Assembly: GCA_965601825.1 (NCBI GenBank) | Contig: OZ271839.1 | Location: forward strand, 1,798,001-1,862,000 | Direction: 5' to 3' | Length of the DNA: 64,000 nucleotides | Origin: HXMU1420-13 sp965601825 | Lineage (GTDB): Bacteria > Bacteroidota > Rhodothermia > Balneolales > Balneolaceae | In this document: positions 27,401 to 35,179 of the stretch, piece by piece | Layout: each line of letters starts with the position of its first letter | Numbering within the stretch: the first letter of the stretch is position 1 | Made by a program: the position numbers and the translations under genes | The notes under the pieces: generated by a model | Database searches by the model: none | Seen by the model: the letters and a program-made list of their open reading frames with translations, nothing else | Told to the model about the DNA's origin: nothing

Positions 27401-27883
27401 TTAAACATTTAATTGCCAATAACCTACATTTAGCCATTTATTAAACTTGAATCCTACTTCTTCAAATTCTGCTATCTTATGGAATCCCATTTTTTCATGT
27501 AATCGTACACTAGGATCATTTGGCAAAGTGATACCGCCAATAATGACATGTAAATCCAGTTTTTTAAGTCGCCCGATTAGATTTGAGTATAATTTACTTC
27601 CAATCCCTCTGTTATGATATCCGTTTTTAACATAAACGCTGATCTCAACCGAAAATCGATATGCACTTCTTTTTCGCCATGGAGTGGCATAAGCATAACC
27701 TATGATTTCTTCGTTTTCTTCGAAAACAATCCAAGGTAAATTTGGAATAACCTGTTCAATTCGATGCTGCATTTCTGATTCATCAATCTCAATCTCCTCG
27801 AAAGTTACGGTTGAGTTGAGTATGTAATAATTGTAGATATTCGCGATATCAAAAGCATCATTTAGGCTGGCATCTCTAATCAT
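27401..27883 (-). CDS. GNAT N-acetyltransferase, phosphinothricin-acetyltransferase-like
   Basis: A 160-residue GCN5-related acetyltransferase. It matches the Pat/YncA (MddA) subgroup: IRDASLNDAFDIANIYNYYI at the start, STVTFEEIEI, IGYAYATPWRKRSAYRFSVEISVYV, the acetyl-CoA loop GYHNRGIGSKLYSNLI, and VRLHEKMGFHKIAEFEEVGFKF. Members acetylate the amino group of methionine sulfone/sulfoximine or phosphinothricin. The actual substrate is not determinable here. Confidence 0.88.
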   Translation of the reverse strand: MIRDASLNDAFDIANIYNYYILNSTVTFEEIEIDESEMQHRIEQVIPNLPWIVFEENEEIIGYAYATPWRKRSAYRFSVEISVYVKNGYHNRGIGSKLYSNLIGRLKKLDLHVIIGGITLPNDPSVRLHEKMGFHKIAEFEEVGFKFNKWLNVGYWQLNV

Positions 27884-27998
27884 AATGTGTTTTTAGAAAT
27901 GATATCAAATTGAGGAGATATTATCGTAACAAAATCAACCTGATTGTGTAAAGCTCGAGTTATAAAGGAGAGAAATTCAACTAACTAAACAGGGAAAA

Positions 27999-28286
27999 AT
28001 GAAAAGAGCATTTTGGATTTTACTGGCAGGTACATTACTTACCTTTTCATGTGCACAGGCAATTGATGTGCAACAATTTGTTGAAGCAGAACCCTATGGG
28101 TTTTGGAGTGGTTTATGGCACGGATTTATAGCTCCATGTACATTCTTTATCAGTTTATTTATTGAGGATGTAGCCATTTATGCTGTAAATAATACGGGTG
28201 GCTGGTACGATTTCGGATTTGTATTAGGTGCCGGAATTTTATTTGGTGGAAGCAGGAAGAGAAGACGTAGAAAAAAAGAGGATTAA
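27999..28286 (+). CDS. Small membrane protein with Arg/Lys-rich tail
   Basis: A 95-residue protein of unknown function. It has an N-terminal signal (WILLAGTLLTFSCAQA, lipobox-like with Cys18), two short hydrophobic segments (about 41-57 and 70-85) and a strongly basic tail, GGSRKRRRRKKED. The basic tail would place the C-terminus in the cytoplasm. It is an isolated plus-strand gene whose stop overlaps the convergent pdxB end by four bases. Similar small proteins seem to occur in Bacteroidota, from memory only. Confidence 0.65.
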   Translation: MKRAFWILLAGTLLTFSCAQAIDVQQFVEAEPYGFWSGLWHGFIAPCTFFISLFIEDVAIYAVNNTGGWYDFGFVLGAGILFGGSRKRRRRKKED

Positions 28287-29386
28287 TTAGAAATCCCGAA
28301 TTTTTTTAGAATTGGGAATTTCATCAAATTGACTTCAGGAATTCTTATTACTGGATATTCATTTCTGTAGGGGAAATCAGTTCTTAGTCTGGCAAATAAA
28401 CTGCATTTATCCGGATCTGAGCCAATATTCAGAAGGATCTTGTGATATTCAGGTAATGGATGACAATTATATATTACATCCCGAATAGTGGAATTTGCAT
28501 TCTCTAAATGAATGATCTGTTTTTCAATTTCAGCTTTTTTTGGTGATTTAAGTTCAAAAAAATTACAAAGCCGTGTTGCCAGCATTTCACTGGCATTTGT
28601 TTTTGATTGAATAGAACTACCGGCAATATGAGGAGTCGCAAATGAACAATATTTTGCGAGCACGGGATTAAAATCAGGTTCGTTTTCCCAAACATCTATT
28701 ATCAAGTGTTTCACAGAATTCCGCTGTTTAGCTATCATTAAAGCTATTTCATCTATTACTCCGCCACGGGCAGCGTTAATTATTGCAAAGTAATCCCTAT
28801 TGCTAAGTTTCTCATTATTCAACCAATGATAAGTTGGATGTTTACCAGTTCTTTCCAATGGCACATGAAATGTGAGAATATCGCAACTTAGAACTTTTTC
28901 GAGACTAGCTGACTCAAAATCTGATTCTTTTTCATCTCTAGGTGGATCGTATGAAACTGTGTTGAATCCAATTTTATTTAATAAAGAAACTACTTTCTTG
29001 CCAACAGCTCCGATGCCAATTATACCAACTCTAAGGTTGAGTAAGTTTTTCAGATCAGAATCTAGTAGTAAAATCGAAGTGACAACATATTCAGCCACGA
29101 CATTCGCATTTGATCCTTTTGCATCCACAAATCGGATTTCATTTTCTAAAAGGTAGTTCTTATCGATATGATCTCTTCCTGAAGACCCTGTACCAATAAA
29201 CTTTAACAGTTTTGGTAGTTTCGGTATAGTGATTGGGTTTACTTTTGTAACTGATCGAAGAAGCCAGGCATCGAATCCATTAATATCCGGCATTCCTAAT
29301 ACCGGATCATATTTAACCAACTCTATTTCTTTCGGTAAAAAAGTCTCTAACTTATAAAGATTTTCGTCTGCTAAAACCCGTATCAA
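28283..29386 (-). CDS. pdxB: 4-phosphoerythronate dehydrogenase
   Basis: PdxB oxidises 4-phosphoerythronate in deoxyxylulose-5-phosphate-dependent vitamin B6 synthesis. The 367-residue D-2-hydroxyacid dehydrogenase has GTGSSGRDHIDKNYL, the NAD-binding VGIIGIGAVGKKV, TFHVPLERTGKHPTYHWL (the PdxB-type text after HVPL), NAARGGVIDE and TPHIAGSS with the catalytic His. A C-terminal extension (about 270-367) fits the PdxB dimerisation domain, distinguishing it from ordinary 3-phosphoglycerate dehydrogenases. No other pdx gene is nearby. Confidence 0.88.
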   Translation of the reverse strand: MIRVLADENLYKLETFLPKEIELVKYDPVLGMPDINGFDAWLLRSVTKVNPITIPKLPKLLKFIGTGSSGRDHIDKNYLLENEIRFVDAKGSNANVVAEYVVTSILLLDSDLKNLLNLRVGIIGIGAVGKKVVSLLNKIGFNTVSYDPPRDEKESDFESASLEKVLSCDILTFHVPLERTGKHPTYHWLNNEKLSNRDYFAIINAARGGVIDEIALMIAKQRNSVKHLIIDVWENEPDFNPVLAKYCSFATPHIAGSSIQSKTNASEMLATRLCNFFELKSPKKAEIEKQIIHLENANSTIRDVIYNCHPLPEYHKILLNIGSDPDKCSLFARLRTDFPYRNEYPVIRIPEVNLMKFPILKKFGISN

Positions 29387-29438
29387 AGTACCTTTAGATT
29401 AATAAGAAAATATGGAGTAATTGAGCTATACTTGGGTG

Positions 29439-30782
29439 ATGAGTACCAAGTATAACATAGTTTCATTAATTCGCAAAAAGCGAGATGGAGAAGTCCTCTC
29501 AGAAGATGAAATAAGCTATTTGATAAATGCCTATTCAAACCATGAGATCGAAGACTATCAAATGAGTGCATTTCTGATGGCAGGATATTTGAACGGATTA
29601 AATGCTGATGAATCTTCTGCTTTAACACATTCAATGTTGCATTCAGGAGAGATAGTAGATTTAAGTCATATTCCGGGAATTAAAGTAGACAAACACTCTA
29701 CCGGAGGTGTAGGTGACAAACTATCATTAATTCTTGCACCTGTTGTTGCAAGTGCAGGAGTCCCGGTTCCAATGATATCGGGGCGTGGTCTTGGTCATAC
29801 GGGTGGTACATTAGATAAATTAGCATCAATACCAGGTTTCTCAACCGATATGGATTTGAATCGGTACAAAAAAATAATTGAGAAACATGCGTTGGTGTTG
29901 GCAGGTCAGACTGCTGAAATTGCACCGGCCGATAAGAAATTATATGCACTTCGTGATGTGACTGCTACCGTTGAATATATTCCATTTATCGCCGGTAGTA
30001 TCATGTCAAAAAAATTGGCAGAAGGGATTGATGCACTTGTCTTAGATGTGAAATTTGGAAATGGTGCCTTCATGAAAACCCAGGATAAAGCAATCGAGCT
30101 TGCTGAAACGTTAGTTTCAATAGGTGAACATTTTGGGAAAAAGACCATCGCATTTATTACAAATATGAATCAGCCTTTAGGAAATGCTATTGGAAATTGG
30201 TTAGAAGTAAGGGAGTGTATTGATTGTCTTAAAGGTGGTGGGCCAACTGATACTAAAATACTTTCAAATTTATTATCCGGAGCGATGATTTATCTGGGTG
30301 GAAGAGCTGAAAGTATTGAAGATGGTATCGGAATTAGTGAGGATCAAATTAATTCTGGAGCAGCATTTCAGAAGTGGATCGATATAGTTGAAGAGCAAGG
30401 AGGGGACTCAGCTTTTATTAAATCACCAAAAAAATATCCGATTTCGCAATTTGAATTTGAATTACATGCTCACAAAGATGGATATTTAGAGTCGATGGAT
30501 ACTTTTGCATTTGGATTAGCTGCTTTAGAATTAGGAGCAGGACGAAAAGTGATATCAGATATTATTGATCCTACAGCTGGAATTGTATTGAATAAGAAAA
30601 TTGGTGACAAAATCACTAAAGGTGAAACAATTTTGCGTGGCTACACGAACAAGCCCGCCAAGATTGATATAGTTTCAGATCAATTATATGAAGCCGTAAC
30701 AATTGGAAATGAGGAACCGGTAACAGAGGTATTGGTCACTCATATCAGCGACAGCAAAGGCACAAGGGCATTTGAGCTTTAG
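29439..30782 (+). CDS. deoA: Pyrimidine-nucleoside (thymidine) phosphorylase
   Basis: This enzyme reversibly phosphorolyses thymidine, deoxyuridine or uridine to base and (deoxy)ribose 1-phosphate. The roughly 447-residue protein shows the signature KHSTGGVGDKLSLILAP, SGRGLGHTGGTLDKL (family signature), YALRDVTATVEY with phosphate/base residues, and the C-terminal AGRKVISD region. It is the bacterial pyrimidine nucleoside phosphorylase fold; whether it is thymidine-specific (DeoA) or broad (Pdp) is not decided. ATG 29439 is preferred to the TTG at 29421. It diverges from pdxB. Confidence 0.92.
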   Translation: MSTKYNIVSLIRKKRDGEVLSEDEISYLINAYSNHEIEDYQMSAFLMAGYLNGLNADESSALTHSMLHSGEIVDLSHIPGIKVDKHSTGGVGDKLSLILAPVVASAGVPVPMISGRGLGHTGGTLDKLASIPGFSTDMDLNRYKKIIEKHALVLAGQTAEIAPADKKLYALRDVTATVEYIPFIAGSIMSKKLAEGIDALVLDVKFGNGAFMKTQDKAIELAETLVSIGEHFGKKTIAFITNMNQPLGNAIGNWLEVRECIDCLKGGGPTDTKILSNLLSGAMIYLGGRAESIEDGIGISEDQINSGAAFQKWIDIVEEQGGDSAFIKSPKKYPISQFEFELHAHKDGYLESMDTFAFGLAALELGAGRKVISDIIDPTAGIVLNKKIGDKITKGETILRGYTNKPAKIDIVSDQLYEAVTIGNEEPVTEVLVTHISDSKGTRAFEL

Positions 30783-30857
30783 CATGTTGAATTACATAAA
30801 TAATCAATTAACTTAGTTCCTCTACAATCAAGGGCATAAAAAATAAAGGATAGAACA

Positions 30858-31604
30858 ATGTTTCAACGATTAATTCGCGCAATCAAATCGATGTTCGGTG
30901 GCTTAGTAAGTTCCATGGAGAACCCGAAGCTTATCCTTGAACAAAACATTCGGGATTTAAACGATCAGATTCCTCAAATGAATGAGAATATCGCTACAGT
31001 TAAAGCGAATCTGATTATGCTTCAAAAAGAAGTGAAAAGAAATGAAAAGCAAATTCAAGATCTAACCGCTAAGATTAAATCAGCAATTCAGGCTAACAGA
31101 GATGATATTGCTGAGGGATATGCGCTTCAACTTGAAAAGGCTAAAGAGACTATTGAGCATTCTAAAGACCAATTAGCATTCGCTGAAAAAGCTTATGAGA
31201 AAGCTTTAAAAGTGAAGAAAGTATTTATGCGTGAAAAGGATCGTAAGATTCAGGAAGCTAAAGAAGCACTTCGAGCAAGTGAGCGTGCTGAATGGCAATC
31301 AAAAATTGCAGATACTTTAGAACAGTTCGAAGTTGGTGGTATTGATCAGACTCATGATGAAATGATTTCTCGAATCAATGAAGAAGCTGCTAAGAACGAA
31401 GCACGTATGGAAATTGCATTGGATAGCATCGATACCAAAACTATGGAAATTGAAGCAAATGCTGAGAAAATTAGAGCTCATGAATTAGTTGAGCAGTTTA
31501 AATTAGAGATGGGTGCATCTTCGGGATCAATATCTATCGATGAAGAACCAGCAGCTGAGGAGAAATCCAAGAAAAAATCTGTTGGCAGTAAAGAAAAGAG
31601 CTAG
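30858..31604 (+). CDS. pspA: PspA/IM30-family membrane-remodelling protein
   Basis: PspA (IM30/Vipp1) is a bacterial ESCRT-III relative that coats and repairs the inner membrane under stress. The 248-residue protein begins with the amphipathic-helix text FQRLIRAIKSMFGGLVSSMENPKLILEQ, continues as long coiled helices (about 25-150), and has the C-terminal helix EARMEIALDSIDTKTMEIEA followed by an acidic/basic tail. No pspF, pspB or pspC is present. It heads a run of plus-strand genes; the next one starts six bases after its stop. Probably cytoplasmic and peripheral to the inner membrane. Confidence 0.93.
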   Translation: MFQRLIRAIKSMFGGLVSSMENPKLILEQNIRDLNDQIPQMNENIATVKANLIMLQKEVKRNEKQIQDLTAKIKSAIQANRDDIAEGYALQLEKAKETIEHSKDQLAFAEKAYEKALKVKKVFMREKDRKIQEAKEALRASERAEWQSKIADTLEQFEVGGIDQTHDEMISRINEEAAKNEARMEIALDSIDTKTMEIEANAEKIRAHELVEQFKLEMGASSGSISIDEEPAAEEKSKKKSVGSKEKS

Positions 31605-31610
31605 TACGTT

Positions 31611-32078
31611 ATGAGTACCTCCGGAGAAGAAGAACGTGAACGCCTTAAACAGGAATACAAAGAGCATTATCGAAAGATAAAAGAAGCTAAGGAGCGCTTA
31701 AAAGCTACTGAGAAGAAAGGCAAAATCGCACAGGCTTTAGATAATATGAATGCTGATGAGATTCTTGGTTCTGTGGATGAATTCTTGGGTAAAGTCCGTG
31801 AGAAAGTAAATATCTCGGAAGCCAAGTACGAAATGGCTATGGACAGTTTTGAAGATGAAGAATTATCTGATGCTGCACGAAAAGCCAAACAACAAGAGCA
31901 TGAAGAGGAATTAAAAAAGAAAAGAGCAAAAGACACGCTAAAACAAGTGAAAGCCGAAATGGGAATGCTCTATTCTGAAATTGAAAAGACGGCCGATGAG
32001 CTAAAGGCAAAGAAAACAATTGGTACACAAAAAGAAGGTAACGAACAGGAATCTGATTCGTCAACTGAAGAGAATTAA
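31611..32078 (+). CDS. Short coiled-coil protein resembling the PspA C-terminus
   Basis: A 155-residue, highly charged, almost entirely helical protein without signal or membrane segment. Residues about 69-115 (EAKYEMAMDSFEDEELSDAA onward to KAEMGML) line up with the PspA neighbour's EARMEIALDSIDTKTMEIEA through LEMGAS: E-A-x-x-E-x-A-x-D-S and the closing E-M-G are shared. It therefore looks like a shortened, diverged PspA paralogue or a partner that mimics its C-terminal helices. It follows pspA by six bases, and its stop overlaps the next start (TAATG). No named family is recognised. Confidence 0.7.
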   Translation: MSTSGEEERERLKQEYKEHYRKIKEAKERLKATEKKGKIAQALDNMNADEILGSVDEFLGKVREKVNISEAKYEMAMDSFEDEELSDAARKAKQQEHEEELKKKRAKDTLKQVKAEMGMLYSEIEKTADELKAKKTIGTQKEGNEQESDSSTEEN

Positions 32079-32980
32079 TGTCGACTGAAGAATTAAATAT
32101 TAATTATACCCGAGAAGCATTTCTTAATCCTATTAACTTAGGTGCATTACTGGTGTCAACCATAGGTGCTTTATTTGTTAGTAATTTGAGTGGTGATATT
32201 GGAATGAACCTTTCAAATCTACTCCTGACCACCGTATTTGGGATAGAACTAATGTATCTGGGTGTTATTCCTCGCTTACCAAGATTTCGGAAAAATCTGG
32301 AACTAAAGAAGCTTAAAGAACGGCATGCTTCTTCAAATGACAAAGATTTATTTCAAGCCTTAGATGCAGCTAGTCAAAAACGATTTTTAGTTCTTAAAAA
32401 ACTGGCAAACTTAGTTCAGGAAAATTTTGAAAAGCTTCCTTATAGCAGTCAGGGGCTATTGAACAACATCAAAAAGAAAATTGATGAGCTTCTAGGTAAC
32501 TACATCACATTACTTGATTTGATTAAGCGCTATGAAGTGTATCTGAATACATCATTAGAGAGCAGTTTGAAAGAAGAAGTAGTTCGACAGATCGAAGAAA
32601 TTAAATCGATAGAGTCTGAAAAATTAAAGCGTACAAAAGCTCGCCGTGTCGCAATCATGAAAAAGCGATTAAATAAATTCAAGATTGCCAAGGAAAAATA
32701 TTTAGTGTGTGAAACTCATCTAGAGACTATTGAAGATGCAGTTCGGTACATATACGAGCAATCCATGACTATGAGTAATCCGGAAGAAATTGGCTTCCAA
32801 CTTGATAACTTGCTCACTGAAGTAGATGAAACTTCTCAACTTATCGAAGATTTAGATCAGGATATAACTCCTGAGTACACTACTGAATGGGAAACAGAAT
32901 TGGATTTTGATTCTATTTTGGATGAATTATCGGATGACGTAAATTTGGAGACAAATCAAAAGAAAAGAGTTCGAGAATAA
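32078..32980 (+). CDS. Two-helix membrane protein with long coiled-coil domain
   Basis: A 300-residue protein of unknown function. Two hydrophobic helices near the N-terminus (about 17-36 and 44-64) form a hairpin; the remaining 235 residues are charged and helical (coiled coil about 75-235), ending in an acidic segment (EWETELDFDSILDELSDD). Topology by the positive-inside rule puts the long domain in the cytoplasm, where it could meet PspA. Its ATG overlaps the previous stop by one base, so it is co-translated with the PspA-like gene. I infer it is a membrane anchor or receptor for the PspA proteins. Confidence 0.7.
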   Translation: MSTEELNINYTREAFLNPINLGALLVSTIGALFVSNLSGDIGMNLSNLLLTTVFGIELMYLGVIPRLPRFRKNLELKKLKERHASSNDKDLFQALDAASQKRFLVLKKLANLVQENFEKLPYSSQGLLNNIKKKIDELLGNYITLLDLIKRYEVYLNTSLESSLKEEVVRQIEEIKSIESEKLKRTKARRVAIMKKRLNKFKIAKEKYLVCETHLETIEDAVRYIYEQSMTMSNPEEIGFQLDNLLTEVDETSQLIEDLDQDITPEYTTEWETELDFDSILDELSDDVNLETNQKKRVRE

Positions 32981-32985
32981 CGTCA

Positions 32986-33762
32986 ATGAGTACCAGTTAC
33001 GAGTCACTTCTGTATGAAGTAGATGATCAGGGCATTTGTACTATTTCCATTAACCGGCCGGAAAAACTTAACGCATTAAATAATCAGGTTTTTCTCGACC
33101 TGGATGAAGCCATTAAAGCTGTAAATCTGGATTCCTCTGTTAAGGTTGTAATCATAACAGGTGCAGGAGAAAAAGCATTTGTTGCAGGTGCTGACATCAA
33201 AGAATTCTCAGATTTTAATTCAGATAAAGCAACTGAGTTATCGAAACGAGGTCATAAGGTATTTCAAGCGATTGAAGATTTAGGTAAACCGGTAATTGCG
33301 GCAATAAATGGATTTGCGTTAGGTGGTGGTTGTGAGCTTGCGATGGCCTGTCATCTCCGTGTGGCGTCAAGTACTGCTAAATTAGGATTGCCGGAAGTTA
33401 CACTAGGTTTAATTCCTGGCTATGGAGGAACCCAACGATTAGTTAAACTAGTCGGTCAAGCAAAAGCACTTGAGCTTATTTTTTCAGGTAAGTTTATTGG
33501 TGCTGAAGAAGCACTTTCGATAGGTTTAGTAAATCAAGTTGGTGAATCTGCAGTTGAGGTAGCAATAAAACTGGCAACATCAATTGCGAAACAGGCACCT
33601 CTAGCATTAAAAAATGCTATCTTAGCTGTTAAATCTGCTGGATCAGATGAAGGGTACAAGCAAGAAGCTAAACTCTTTGGTGAATTATTTGACACCGAAG
33701 ATTTTAAAGAAGGTACAGGAGCTTTCTTTGAGAAGAGAAAACCAACCTTCTCAGGCAAATAG
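32986..33762 (+). CDS. Enoyl-CoA hydratase (crotonase family)
   Basis: A 258-residue crotonase. Oxyanion-hole and active-site text is intact: FVAGADIKEF, LGGGCELAMACHLRVAS with the first catalytic Glu and LGLPEVTLGLIPGYGGTQRL with the second Glu, so hydratase activity on trans-2-enoyl-CoA is likely. The last residues FFEKRKPTFSGK are typical of short-chain enoyl-CoA hydratases. It begins five bases after the membrane coiled-coil gene, which is an unexpected partner for PspA genes; a link through fatty-acid turnover of the membrane is speculative. Confidence 0.9.
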   Translation: MSTSYESLLYEVDDQGICTISINRPEKLNALNNQVFLDLDEAIKAVNLDSSVKVVIITGAGEKAFVAGADIKEFSDFNSDKATELSKRGHKVFQAIEDLGKPVIAAINGFALGGGCELAMACHLRVASSTAKLGLPEVTLGLIPGYGGTQRLVKLVGQAKALELIFSGKFIGAEEALSIGLVNQVGESAVEVAIKLATSIAKQAPLALKNAILAVKSAGSDEGYKQEAKLFGELFDTEDFKEGTGAFFEKRKPTFSGK

Positions 33763-33840
33763 CAACGAATATCTAATAAATGAGCGACGAGCCTCCATCG
33801 GGTAGTACAAGTATAAATTCTAATAAATGGAGTCAATAAT

Positions 33841-35112
33841 ATGGAATGGCTCCTAATCGTAGTGACCGTTTTACTTAGCGGGTTTTTCTCAGGGTCAGAG
33901 ATTGCATTTGTATCGGCAAACAAGCTCAAGTTAGAAGTTATGTCTCGCAAGAAGAGTGTATTGGCAAGTTCAATCACATTTTTTAAGGATAATCCGGATA
34001 CATTTCTAACTACCACTCTAGTAGGTAATAATATCATCAATGTATTATATGCTACTTTAATGGCCATCTTTTTGGTCTCGCCAATAAATGAGTATTCACT
34101 TCTTTGGTTTGATCATGATCCTTCCAATGTTCAAGTACTTGTAGCCCAGACTATCATTGCATCAGTCATCATAATGATATTTGGCGAAATCATTCCAAAG
34201 GCAGTGTTCAGATCCCAGGCTGACTTTATGATGAATATCATAGCAATGCCGTTAAGGATTTTCTACATATTTCTACGCCCGTTAATAGCACTTGCAAACG
34301 GATCATCCAATATTGTAATCAAATGGCTTGTTCCAAATGCAGAAAAAACAGAATCATTCTATCGTCGACAAGATGTTGAATTGATCTTTAAAGAATTGAA
34401 AGAGAGTGGTGGAAACGACGATTTGGACGAAGATGACACTGAGATTCTGCAAAATGTCCTGGAGCTTTCAAATTTGAGAGTGAAGGATTCAATGATTCCA
34501 CGAATTGAAATTCATGCTGTTGAAAGAAATACTCCTGTAAAGGATGCACTGGATTTGATGATAAAGTCAGGACATTCAAAACTTCCTGTTTATCGTGAAT
34601 CGATTGATGATGTAATTGGAGTCGTCTTTGCTTCTGATTTCTTTGATAGTCCTTCTACTTTAATAGAAATAATACGACCTGTAAAACTGATCCCATCATC
34701 GAAAAAATCGAAAGATCTATTGACTGAGTTTAGACAATCAAATCTATCAGTAGCAATTGTATTGGACGAATATGGAGGTACAGCTGGAATGGTTACCATT
34801 GAAGATTTACTCGAAGAGGTTGTCGGTGATATTCAGGATGAACATGATAAAGACGACGATATCATGAAAAAGCTATCAGCTAATACGTATGTAATTAGTG
34901 GTAGTGTAGAAATAGAGGAGTTGATCGAGAAGTTTGAAGAAATTGATTTGCCAGTGGAACCTTCTGAGTATGACACCGTAGCGGGTTACCTGATAAATCA
35001 TTTAGGGCGCATTCCTAAGGTAAATGAAGAGTTGTTAATTGAGGGCAAAAAGTTCATTATAAGCAAGGCAACTCAAAGCCGGATTGAAACCGTAAAACTG
35101 ATTTTAATATAA
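33841..35112 (+). CDS. CNNM/CorC-family membrane protein (DUF21-CBS-CorC)
   Basis: A 423-residue protein with an N-terminal DUF21 membrane domain (about 1-185, three to four helices, FSGSEIAFVSANK), a CBS-domain pair (about 200-325, with VKDSMIPRIEIHAV and VVFASDFF) and a C-terminal CorC_HlyC domain (about 340-423, NTYVISGSVEIEELIEKF). Relatives are Mg2+/Co2+ efflux proteins or gliding-motility protein GldE-like proteins in Bacteroidota. The 78-base leader carries an 11-base direct repeat (TCTAATAAATG at 33772-33782 and 33819-33829), meaning unknown. Same strand as the PspA genes, but the gap allows a separate promoter. Confidence 0.88.
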   Translation: MEWLLIVVTVLLSGFFSGSEIAFVSANKLKLEVMSRKKSVLASSITFFKDNPDTFLTTTLVGNNIINVLYATLMAIFLVSPINEYSLLWFDHDPSNVQVLVAQTIIASVIIMIFGEIIPKAVFRSQADFMMNIIAMPLRIFYIFLRPLIALANGSSNIVIKWLVPNAEKTESFYRRQDVELIFKELKESGGNDDLDEDDTEILQNVLELSNLRVKDSMIPRIEIHAVERNTPVKDALDLMIKSGHSKLPVYRESIDDVIGVVFASDFFDSPSTLIEIIRPVKLIPSSKKSKDLLTEFRQSNLSVAIVLDEYGGTAGMVTIEDLLEEVVGDIQDEHDKDDDIMKKLSANTYVISGSVEIEELIEKFEEIDLPVEPSEYDTVAGYLINHLGRIPKVNEELLIEGKKFIISKATQSRIETVKLILI

Positions 35113-35179
35113 CGAGATAGTTGCTAGTTGGAAGGCACTCTTTATCTCAGTATGACACTAACTTTGATTCTTAAACAAG

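Noticed and set aside
33534..34067. 177-residue minus-strand reading frame opposite the crotonase and CorC genes
   Set aside because: It overlaps two well-supported genes, lacks recognisable domains and is a shadow of their coding frames.
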